Shown: positions 37,127-45,815 of the stretch, in pieces
Position numbering within the stretch: position 1 is the stretch's first letter
How the letters are laid out: each line of letters opens with the position of its first letter
Translations under genes and position numbers: made by a program
Notes under the pieces: generated by a model
Database searches by the model: none
What the model was told of the DNA's origin: nothing
What the model saw: only the letters and a program-made list of their open reading frames with translations
Origin: Nitrobacter hamburgensis X14
GTDB taxonomy: Bacteria; Pseudomonadota; Alphaproteobacteria; Rhizobiales; Xanthobacteraceae
Length of the DNA stretch: 64,000 nt
Reading direction: 5' to 3'
Assembly: GCF_000013885.1 (NCBI RefSeq)
Contig: NC_007964.1
Span: 3,148,001-3,212,000, forward strand

Positions 37127-37603
37127 GTGACAAATCTCAGCAAATGCGTTCCGTTTCTTGGTCTTGTCGTGCTGGCATGGCCGCAGCCCTCGTCGGCGCA
37201 GCGGGCACAATACGAGTCGATGGTGGCGGCACACGCGCAAGCCAACGGCGTTCCCGTCGAACTGGTCCACCGCGTCATCGTGCGCGAGAGCCGCTACAAC
37301 CCGCGCGCAGTGCACCGCGGCAATTACGGCATGATGCAGATCAAGCTCGCGACCGCGAGGGGGCTTGGCTACACCGGCACCGCCGAAGGCCTGCTCGATC
37401 CCGAAACCAATCTCACCTACGCGGTCAGGTATCTCGCCGGCGCATACCAGGCAGCTCACGGCAACCACGACCGCGCCGTGGCCTATTACGCTGGCGGCTA
37501 CTATTACGCGGCGAAACGACAGCGGCTGCAGCGTGCCCGGCACGAAACCATGAGCGCCGACGCACGAATCCCCGGCGCACCGCTGTCGATCGCGCCGCGC
37601 TGA
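37127..37603 (+). CDS. Lytic transglycosylase (SLT domain)
   Basis: Peptidoglycan-cleaving enzyme, 158 residues; starts at GTG 37127 with AAAGG upstream. Signal peptide about 1-24 (VPFLGLVVLAWPQPSSA). The SLT fold shows catalytic Glu54 in VRESRYNPRAVH, GNYGMMQIK, and GLLDPETNLTYAVRYLAGAY. Short for the family, it is essentially only the catalytic domain. It lies directly upstream of the thiamin operon promoter but is not part of that operon, since the thi promoter starts 28 bp after its stop. Confidence 0.9.
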   Translation: MTNLSKCVPFLGLVVLAWPQPSSAQRAQYESMVAAHAQANGVPVELVHRVIVRESRYNPRAVHRGNYGMMQIKLATARGLGYTGTAEGLLDPETNLTYAVRYLAGAYQAAHGNHDRAVAYYAGGYYYAAKRQRLQRARHETMSADARIPGAPLSIAPR

Positions 37604-37630
37604 CAATGGAAGATTGCGCCTTGCCGCGCG

Positions 37631-37658
37631 TTGACACCGACCCCTTTCGGCCTAAATT
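37631..37658 (+). promoter_or_regulatory. Sigma-70-type promoter of the thiamin operon
   Basis: TTGACA (37631-37636) and TAAATT (37653-37658) with a 16-bp spacer, placing transcription start near 37665, just before the TPP riboswitch. Confidence 0.65.
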
Positions 37659-37669
37659 AGGGGTGTTCC

Positions 37670-37780
37670 GAGGGGTGCTCCGTCAGGGAGCTGAGATACC
37701 GCAAGCTCGCAATCCGAAGACGGATTGCAGGACCGCGGTGACCCTTTGAACCTGATCCGGGTCATGCCGGCGAAGGGACA
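37670..37780 (+). promoter_or_regulatory. TPP riboswitch (THI element) controlling the thiamin operon
   Basis: Contains the conserved aptamer parts GGGGTGCTC near 37673, CTGAGAT near 37691, and ACCCTTTGAACCTGATCCGG at 37741-37760, followed by GTCATGCCGGCGAAGGGA. It ends a few bases before the thiO start codon, so in the ligand-bound state it probably hides the ribosome site. Thiamin pyrophosphate would then repress the downstream biosynthesis genes. Confidence 0.95.
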
Positions 37781-37783
37781 GGG

Positions 37784-38800
37784 ATGTTTCAGAATACGCG
37801 AGAGATATGGGGGGATTCTCCCGTCGCGGTGATTGGCGCAGGCATCGCCGGCGCGTGGCAGGCGTTGCTGTTCGCGAAAGCCGGGTACGCCGTCACGCTT
37901 CACGAGCGCGGCAGCGACGCGATGACGCAGGCCACCAGCCACTGGGCCGGCGGCATGCTGGCGCCATGGTGCGAATCTGAGGTGTCCGAACCCCTCGTCA
38001 CGCGTCTCGGCCTTCGCTCGCTCGCGCTGTGGCGCGAACACGTTCCCGATACGCCTTTCAACGGGTCGCTGGTGGTGGCGCATCCGCGCGACCGCTCCGA
38101 CTTCGAGCGTTTTGCGCGCATGACATCGGGGCATCAGCGCATTCAGGGCGATAAAGTGAGCGAGCTTGAACCATCGCTCGACGGACGATTTCGCGAGGCG
38201 CTGTTCTTCCCGCACGAAGGCCATGTCGAGCCGCGCCGCGTGCTGCCGCAATTGCACGCCCGCATTCGCGCCGCCGGCGGCAAAATCGAATTTGACAGCG
38301 CGCCGGATGCCCGCCACCTCGACGGAATGGCGATCGATTGCCGCGGCCTTGCCGCGCGCGACACGTTCCCGGACCTGCGCGGCGTCAAGGGCGAGGAGAT
38401 CATCGTCGAAACCGACGAGATTGCGCTGTCGCGCCCGGTGCGGCTGCTGCATCCGCGCTGGCCGCTCTACATCATTCCGCGCGAGGACAACCGCTTCATG
38501 ATCGGCGCCACCTCGATCGAACGCGAGGACGACGGCGTCAGTGTCCGCTCGGCGCTTGAGCTGCTCAGCGCGGCTTACGCTGTGCATCCGGCCTTCGGCG
38601 AAGCGCGGATCGTGGAGATCGGCGCAGGTCTGCGGCCCGCGTTTCCCGACAACCTGCCGCGCATCGCGATCGACAAGAACCGCATCGCGGTCAACGGACT
38701 TTTTCGCCACGGCTTTCTGCTGTCGCCGGCGCTCGCGGAGCTGACGCTCGCTTACGTCGCACGCGGCGAGATCGACAACGAGGTGATGCAATGCGAGTGA
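37784..38800 (+). CDS. thiO: Glycine oxidase-type FAD enzyme ThiO
   Basis: Oxidises glycine to dehydroglycine (iminoglycine) for the thiazole ring of thiamin. 338 residues: N-terminal Rossmann FAD site (VAVIGAGIAGAWQALLFAKA), substrate region, and a C-terminal FAD-contact block (GAGLRPAFPDNLPRIAIDKN, ALAELTLAYVARGE). First gene of the riboswitch-controlled operon. thiS starts 5 bp after its stop, so translation is probably coupled. Confidence 0.9.
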   Translation: MFQNTREIWGDSPVAVIGAGIAGAWQALLFAKAGYAVTLHERGSDAMTQATSHWAGGMLAPWCESEVSEPLVTRLGLRSLALWREHVPDTPFNGSLVVAHPRDRSDFERFARMTSGHQRIQGDKVSELEPSLDGRFREALFFPHEGHVEPRRVLPQLHARIRAAGGKIEFDSAPDARHLDGMAIDCRGLAARDTFPDLRGVKGEEIIVETDEIALSRPVRLLHPRWPLYIIPREDNRFMIGATSIEREDDGVSVRSALELLSAAYAVHPAFGEARIVEIGAGLRPAFPDNLPRIAIDKNRIAVNGLFRHGFLLSPALAELTLAYVARGEIDNEVMQCE

Positions 38801-38804
38801 TGCG

Positions 38805-39002
38805 ATGCAAGTGACCGTCAACGGCGAACAGCGGGAGATCGCGGCGCAGACCGTGGACGCGCTGCTAAGCGAGCTCGACTACGGGAGCACGCATGTCGCT
38901 ATCGCCGTGAATTTCGACGTGCTGCCGAAAAACCGCTGGGCGGACACGGTTCTGAAAAGCGGCGACGAGATCGAGATCATCACGCCGCGGCAGGGAGGCT
39001 AA
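38805..39002 (+). CDS. thiS: Sulfur carrier protein ThiS
   Basis: 65-residue ubiquitin-like sulfur carrier. The C-terminal Gly-Gly (TPRQGG) becomes the thiocarboxylate that donates sulfur to ThiG. Beta-grasp pattern: MQVTVNGEQREIAAQTVDAL, VAIAVNFDVLPKNRWADTVL. It lies between thiO and thiG. No thiF adenylyltransferase is visible in this window, so activation must be done by an enzyme elsewhere. Confidence 0.95.
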   Translation: MQVTVNGEQREIAAQTVDALLSELDYGSTHVAIAVNFDVLPKNRWADTVLKSGDEIEIITPRQGG

Positions 39003-39012
39003 AGGTCGACCA

Positions 39013-39795
39013 ATGCTGAAATTCTACGATCGTGAATTTTCCTCCCGGCTCTTGATCGGCACGGCGTTGTATCCGTCGCCGAAAATCATGCAGGACGCGA
39101 TCCGCGCCGCGGGCAGCCAGATCGTCACGGTGTCGCTGCGGCGGGAAACCGCGGGCGGCAGGACCGGCGATGCGTTCTGGTCGCTGATCCGCGAGCTCGA
39201 TGTCACCGTGCTGCCAAACACCGCCGGCTGCAAAAGCGTGCGCGAAGCCGTCACGACAGCGAAACTCGCACGCGAGCTGTTCGGCACGTCGTGGATCAAG
39301 CTTGAGGTCATCGCCGACAACGACACGCTGCAACCCGACGTCATCGGCCTGGTCGAAGCCGCCGCCGTTCTCATCAAGGACGGCTTTAAGGTGTTTCCCT
39401 ATTGTACCGAGGACCTCGGCGTCGCCATGCGGCTGGTCGAGGTCGGCTGCAAGGTGGTGATGCCGTGGGCCGCACCGATCGGAAGCGCGAAAGGCATCGT
39501 CAATCGCGACGCCCTGAGGCTGCTGCGCGAGCGGCTGCCCGATATCACCCTCGTCGTCGATGCCGGGATCGGTGCGCCCAGCCACGCCGCGCAGGCTTGC
39601 GAGCTTGGTTACGACGCCGTGCTGCTTAACACCGCCGTGGCCAAGGCCGCCGATCCCGTCGCCATGGCCGGCGCGTTCAGCCTCGCGGTCGAGGCCGGCC
39701 GCACCGCCTTTGAGGCGGGCCTGATGGAGGCCCGCGACTTCGCCTCCCCCTCAACCCCCGTGGTAGGGACACCCTTCTGGCATGCCGTATCCTGA
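39013..39795 (+). CDS. thiG: Thiazole synthase ThiG
   Basis: Forms the thiazole phosphate moiety from deoxyxylulose phosphate, dehydroglycine and ThiS thiocarboxylate. 260 residues with the TIM-barrel pattern; the Schiff-base Lys96 is in SWIKLEVIAD, with SRLLIGTALYPSPKIMQDAI and VMPWAAPIGSAKGIVNRDAL. It overlaps thiE by 14 bp (start 39782), indicating coupled expression. Confidence 0.96.
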   Translation: MLKFYDREFSSRLLIGTALYPSPKIMQDAIRAAGSQIVTVSLRRETAGGRTGDAFWSLIRELDVTVLPNTAGCKSVREAVTTAKLARELFGTSWIKLEVIADNDTLQPDVIGLVEAAAVLIKDGFKVFPYCTEDLGVAMRLVEVGCKVVMPWAAPIGSAKGIVNRDALRLLRERLPDITLVVDAGIGAPSHAAQACELGYDAVLLNTAVAKAADPVAMAGAFSLAVEAGRTAFEAGLMEARDFASPSTPVVGTPFWHAVS

Positions 39796-40408
39796 TCGCA
39801 GCGCGTATCCTGACCGCTTCTATCCTGTCGTCGATACGCTGGATTGGGTACGCCGCCTGACCGGACTCGGCGTCGGCACGGTGCAGTTGCGCGCAAAAGA
39901 CCTCAACGACGGCGAGTCGCTGCAACTCGTCAGCGACGCGCTGCAGATCGTCAAGGACACGCCGACGCGGCTCGTGGTCAACGACTACTGGCGCGCGGCG
40001 ATCGTGGCCGGCGCGAAGCACGTTCACCTCGGCCAGGAGGATCTCACGACGGCCGACGTCCATGAGATCCGCAAAGCCGGGCTGACGCTCGGCCTTTCCA
40101 CCCATGACGATGCCGAACTCGATACCGCGCTCGCCGCCGAGCCGGATTATGTCGCGCTGGGGCCGATCTTCTTCACCACGCTGAAATCGATGCGCTTCGC
40201 CCCGCAGGGCATTCCGAAAATCGCCGAGTGGAAGAAGCGCGTCGGCAACATTCCGCTGGTCGCCATCGGCGGCATCAAGCTCGAGCAGGCGGCGGAAATT
40301 TTCGACGCCGGCGCGGACTCGATCGCCGTGGTCAGCGACGTGACGCAGAACCCCGATCCCGACGCGCGGGTGAAGGCATGGCTCGAACAGGTGATTGAAA
40401 CCGCATGA
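39782..40408 (+). CDS. thiE: Thiamin phosphate synthase ThiE
   Basis: Joins the pyrimidine (HMP-PP) and thiazole phosphate to give thiamin phosphate. 208 residues, TIM barrel. Family blocks: TVQLRAKDLNDGESLQLVSD, LVVNDYWRAAIVAGAKHVHL, GQEDLTTADVHEIRKAGLTL, PDYVALGPIFFTTLKSM, and VAIGGIKLEQAAEIFDAGAD. The first ATG overlaps the end of thiG by 14 bp; the next gene starts 9 bp after its stop. Confidence 0.95.
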   Translation: MPYPDRSAYPDRFYPVVDTLDWVRRLTGLGVGTVQLRAKDLNDGESLQLVSDALQIVKDTPTRLVVNDYWRAAIVAGAKHVHLGQEDLTTADVHEIRKAGLTLGLSTHDDAELDTALAAEPDYVALGPIFFTTLKSMRFAPQGIPKIAEWKKRVGNIPLVAIGGIKLEQAAEIFDAGADSIAVVSDVTQNPDPDARVKAWLEQVIETA

Positions 40409-40417
40409 GGTACCGTC

Positions 40418-40804
40418 ATGCAGACATCCGTCTTCATCGCACGGCTGATCGGCCCGGTCATGATGACGGCCGGTCTTGCCGTGCTGCTCAACCGACGGAG
40501 TTTCCACTCCATGGTCGAGGAGTTCCTGGCCAGCCGCGCGCTGATGTTCCTCGCCGGACTGATGGTGATGCCGGCCGGCCTCGCCATCGTCCTGACGCAC
40601 AACGTCTGGACCGCGGACTGGCGCGTGATCGTGACGCTGTTCGGCTGGCTGCTGGTTATTGCTGGCGCGATCCGCATCGTCGAACCGCCATTGCTTTATG
40701 CGGGCGCGCGCGCATTCCTGCGCCATGCTGCCATGCCGATCCTGGCCGGATGCATCTGGCTCGCGATCGGCGCCGTCTTCTGTCTATTCGGCTATCTGCA
40801 CTGA
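40418..40804 (+). CDS. Integral membrane protein inside the thi operon
   Basis: 128 residues with four predicted membrane segments (RLIGPVMMTAGLAVLLN; MFLAGLMVMPAGLAIVLTH; VIVTLFGWLLVIAGAIRIVE; PILAGCIWLAIGAVFCLFGY). No known motif; not a recognised thiamin transporter such as ThiT or ThiXYZ. Its position between thiE and thiC, with 9- and 28-bp gaps, implies control by the TPP riboswitch. Role unknown; it may be a bystander or a membrane partner of vitamin uptake. Confidence 0.75.
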   Translation: MQTSVFIARLIGPVMMTAGLAVLLNRRSFHSMVEEFLASRALMFLAGLMVMPAGLAIVLTHNVWTADWRVIVTLFGWLLVIAGAIRIVEPPLLYAGARAFLRHAAMPILAGCIWLAIGAVFCLFGYLH

Positions 40805-40832
40805 ACGCAATTCCTCGTACCGGAGAAACGCC

Positions 40833-42764
<1,932 letters not shown>

Positions 42765-42860
42765 ATGTGCGGGCGGGTTAGGCGAAGCCGTAACCGGCCA
42801 TTCCTGCCTGACCACACCACGCTGGCGGCGGGTTTGGCCGCATGATCGAGACGCTATAAC

Positions 42861-42891
42861 GCAACAAGGCCCCGCGTCGGGGCCTTGTTGC
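42861..42891. terminator. Intrinsic terminator after thiC
   Basis: Perfect 14-bp stem GCAACAAGGCCCCG-cgt-CGGGGCCTTGTTGC, 96 bp after thiC. Confidence 0.8.
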
Positions 42892-42994
42892 TATGCGCAA
42901 TCGCCTTGTGAAGCACTGCGCCTTTCAACCGAGACCAGCCCGGTAGGCGCTGAGGGTAGCGAGCTCGAAGCTTTGAAGCGACGATAAAGGCCAG

Positions 42995-43330
42995 CTAGCG
43001 ACTATTGGTCTCTTGACCTGGCGCCGCATTGGCGGCCTCTTTCATCTTCTCGGCCTTCGTCTTTAAATCGGCTTCAACTTCCCGGATAAGGGACTCATCG
43101 CATTGGTGAGCGGGCCAGCAAGTGAGTTCGGCAATGTAGCCATGAGTGAGCCTCACTGCCGTTTCTACGGAATCCTTTTGAAGATTGTCATTAGGACCTT
43201 GACCATCGACGTCGTAGGTACCGCCTTCTCTTCCTACCACCCGAACGACCTTGAAGGTCCGCGTGTCAATACCGAAGCAGATTTGCAAAATTTCTTTCTT
43301 TTTTTTAAATCCGAACACAGTCGCACCCAT
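42995..43330 (-). CDS. Hypothetical protein, 111 residues
   Basis: Starts MGATVFGFKKKKEILQICFG and ends with a charged coiled-coil-like helix (LIREVEADLKTKAEKMKEAA). No signal or membrane segment. The gene and its upstream DNA are visibly richer in A/T than neighbouring genes, and an A-run encodes KKKK at the N-terminus. The open frame extends much further upstream (to 44014) but that part is antisense to the next gene, so the internal ATG is preferred. Function unknown; possibly acquired. Confidence 0.55.
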   Translation of the reverse strand: MGATVFGFKKKKEILQICFGIDTRTFKVVRVVGREGGTYDVDGQGPNDNLQKDSVETAVRLTHGYIAELTCWPAHQCDESLIREVEADLKTKAEKMKEAANAAPGQETNSR

Positions 43331-43473
43331 TCTTGCTGTCCACACCCCCGTACCTAGCACAGATATAACTCTGCTGCAGAAAACGGGTATGCTGAGTTCA
43401 ATCACAATGGCAGTTGCGCGTCTATTGCTTTGCGCCGGCGGGTCGGTGCGGCGCTCGCCGACACGGACCGCCG

Positions 43474-43908
43474 CTATTTCATCGTGATCGCGAGGCCCGA
43501 GAGATCGGCGTTGGCCATCAGGCCGTACTGACGACCGGAGAGTTCCAGCACCGCACCCTTCTGGTTGGTCAGCACGATGGCGCGGGCGCCGCCGCCGATC
43601 GCCAGCCCCGCGCCCGCCGCGCCATAGACACCGGCGACATCGGAAGGCCGGCTGATGTGGCTGACGCGGCCGCGCAGCACGGTTTTCGATCCGCCGAACA
43701 CCAGGCCGTAATCCAGTCCGCCGATCGAGAGCGGATAGCGCCGGCTGCGAAAGGTGAGCGTGCCGCCGCCGCCGGACGCACCGATAATCCAGCCGCCCTT
43801 GTAGATCGTCAGCGTCACCGCACCGCTGTCGGCGCGGGCAGCGGTGGACAGGCCGAAACAGATGGCCAGCGCGAACAGGACTGCACGAAACAGAGGCGAG
43901 GACGGCAT
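43474..43908 (-). CDS. Conserved exported protein
   Basis: 144 residues from ATG 43908 with GGAGAA upstream. Signal peptide about 1-25 (SPLFRAVLFALAICFGLSTA, cleavage near ARADSG). The mature part is Gly-rich and beta-like: TIYKGGWIIGASGGGGTLTF, RYPLSIGGLDYGLVFGGS, DVAGVYGAAGAGLAIGGGAR. It fits a recurrent rhizobial exported family of unknown function, likely in the periplasm. The longer frame to 43986 lacks a ribosome site. Confidence 0.72.
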   Translation of the reverse strand: MPSSPLFRAVLFALAICFGLSTAARADSGAVTLTIYKGGWIIGASGGGGTLTFRSRRYPLSIGGLDYGLVFGGSKTVLRGRVSHISRPSDVAGVYGAAGAGLAIGGGARAIVLTNQKGAVLELSGRQYGLMANADLSGLAITMK

Positions 43909-44121
43909 ACGGGAATTCTCCGGGAGCGAAGGGCGGGAATGATTCGGATGGCCCGCAAGCGTAGGGACCGGGCGCGACACGTGCAATCCGCATGCTTGCG
44001 ATCCGCAATCGCACCGCAGTCGAAATAAGGTGATAGGATCACGTCAGGGACGCCGCACCGCCCGGCCCGTCGCAATGCGGCAACCGATCCGGAAAATGCA
44101 TTCAGCGCGGACACGACGACC

Positions 44122-44541
44122 ATGCACAATCTCACCCCCCTCTCCGGCCTCATCGGCGGCGCGCTGATCGGATTGGCTACCGCGCTGCTGATGCTCCTGA
44201 CCGGCCGGATCGCCGGCATCAGCGGCATCTTCGGCGGACTGCTGCGCAGCGGCGACCGTCGCTGGCGGATCGCCTTCATCGCGGGATTGATCGCGGCGCC
44301 GCTGCTGGCGGCGCTCGCGGGACGGCCGCTGCCGATGCCGGCGACGCCTGCGAGCCTTGCCGTGGTCGCGATTGGCGGCTTGTTCGTCGGCATCGGCACC
44401 CGCATGGGCGGCGGCTGCACCTCGGGTCACGGCGTCTGCGGCATCGCACGGCTATCGGCACGATCACTCGCCGCCACCGCCATTTTCATGGTCACCGCCG
44501 TGGCCACGGTGGCCATCGTCCGCCACGGTCTCGGAGGCTGA
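44122..44541 (+). CDS. YeeE/YedE-family transporter, first half
   Basis: 139-residue membrane protein of the YeeE/YedE (sulfur/thiosulfate transport) family. Membrane segments are at about 7-30, 50-66, 80-98 and 112-135. The family signature GGGCTSGHGVCGIARLS carries conserved Cys residues thought to handle sulfur compounds. Many bacteria use two short proteins like this one and the next gene, together forming one transporter. It ends 4 bp before the partner's start. Confidence 0.87.
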   Translation: MHNLTPLSGLIGGALIGLATALLMLLTGRIAGISGIFGGLLRSGDRRWRIAFIAGLIAAPLLAALAGRPLPMPATPASLAVVAIGGLFVGIGTRMGGGCTSGHGVCGIARLSARSLAATAIFMVTAVATVAIVRHGLGG

Positions 44542-44545
44542 TGCG

Positions 44546-45034
44546 ATGCCGCTGATCCTGGCGAGTCTCGGCTGCGGGCTGCTGTTCGGCGCGGGCCTTC
44601 TGATCTCCGGCATGACGCAACCGGACAAGGTGCTCGACTTTCTCGATGTCTTCGGCGCGTGGGATGCGACGCTCGCTTTTGTGATGGCGGGCGCGGTCGC
44701 GGTGACGGCGGCCGGGTTCGCGCTGGCGCGGCGGCGCGGTATCCCGCTGCTGGCGGGAAAACTGCGATGGCCTGATCGCAGCGATATCGATGCATCGCTG
44801 GTCACGGGCGCGGTGCTGTTCGGCATCGGCTGGGGGCTGATCGGCCTGTGTCCGGGTCCGGCGCTGGTCAATCTCGCGGGCCTGAGCGGACCCGTGATCG
44901 TTTTCGTGATCGCGATGGCGGCGGGGATGGCCGGACACGATCTGTTGCGTGATCGGTTCAACCGACGAAGCGATTCGCCGCTGTATGCGGCTGCACTCGA
45001 TGATTGCGCAGACCAGCAACACAACTCGCGTTAG
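44546..45034 (+). CDS. YeeE/YedE-family transporter, second half (DUF6691-like)
   Basis: 162-residue partner of the preceding gene, starting at ATG 44546 (MPLILASLGCGLLFGAGLLI). Membrane segments are at about 4-20, 45-60, 95-110 and 125-142; the motif GIGWGLIGLCPGPALVN is typical of the second half. The pair resembles the PmpA/PmpB two-protein sulfur transporters. Substrate inferred from family only. Confidence 0.85.
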   Translation: MPLILASLGCGLLFGAGLLISGMTQPDKVLDFLDVFGAWDATLAFVMAGAVAVTAAGFALARRRGIPLLAGKLRWPDRSDIDASLVTGAVLFGIGWGLIGLCPGPALVNLAGLSGPVIVFVIAMAAGMAGHDLLRDRFNRRSDSPLYAAALDDCADQQHNSR

Positions 45035-45235
45035 AATATCATTCAGATATCACATTCTACTGTTACGCGCATTTCCGTCGCCGGAATAATCATTTTTTCC
45101 TTGTTTTTCAGGATCTTCAGAGAACCCCAAGATATGTTAATAATCCGGTAACCATATCATTAGCCTTATGGCCGGGGATGGGGGTCTCAATCCAGTCGGC
45201 TTTTTCTTCGGAGCAAGCCGCTTTGTGAGGGACTG

Positions 45236-45490
45236 ATGACCCAGAATTTGCAAACCGGCGCGCAAAGCTCGCTGCAGGATCAAGCTGCGCTCACGCCCGA
45301 CGCGGTGATTCTGCTGTTGGTCGGCTCCACGGTCACCGAGGTCGAACGGGAGCTTGTGCTGCAAACGCTGGCGCGTTGCGACGGCAACCGCACCCGTGCA
45401 GCAAGGGTGCTCGGCGTATCGGTGCGCACGCTGCGCAACAAGATACGGCAGTATGCCGCCAGCGGGCTCGACGTTCCCGATCACGGCTGA
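45236..45490 (+). CDS. Fis-type helix-turn-helix protein
   Basis: 84 residues. The N-terminal half is Gln/Ala-rich (MTQNLQTGAQSSLQDQAALT). The C-terminal half is a Fis-family HTH (HTH_8): VERELVLQTLARCDGNRTRA, ARVLGVSVRTLRNKIRQY. This is the DNA-binding end found on NtrC-type regulators such as FlbD, here without receiver or ATPase domains, so it may act as an architectural or competing DNA-binding protein. A long A/T-rich upstream region (45035-45235) suggests a regulated leader. Confidence 0.8.
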   Translation: MTQNLQTGAQSSLQDQAALTPDAVILLLVGSTVTEVERELVLQTLARCDGNRTRAARVLGVSVRTLRNKIRQYAASGLDVPDHG

Positions 45491-45815
45491 CTTTGGCGTC
45501 CGGCACATGAGCCAGATCAGCGGAATAAATGGCACATTCCGAGAACCAGAGATCGCCGCCGAGACCGCCGTACACCGTCAAGAGCTGCATGATCTCTCCT
45601 GCGCGACCGGATGAAATCCGCAGGCACCGTAACGGCGATCGCCGCGGCAGACCGTGACGGCAATCACACCAATCACAGAGCCGGCGCAGGCCTCTCCGCC
45701 CCGACATCCGCTTGCCGTTGCGCGCGCACCCTCCTATGAACACGGACAGTTCATCCCTCGCGCACGCTGGACAGGCACGGCCTGCGCTTTCGATCGCAGG
45801 CGTCTCTCTAAAATC
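45491..45815. other. Intergenic region before the S9 peptidase
   Basis: 325 bp without a credible gene. The peptidase frame is open from 45654, but the first 54 codons have no ribosome site and unlikely composition. The peptidase promoter should lie here. Confidence 0.35.

Noticed and set aside
43331..44014. N-terminal extension of the 111-residue gene to 339 codons
   Set aside because: The extension is antisense or out of frame to the exported protein at 43474-43908, with very Arg-rich sequence.
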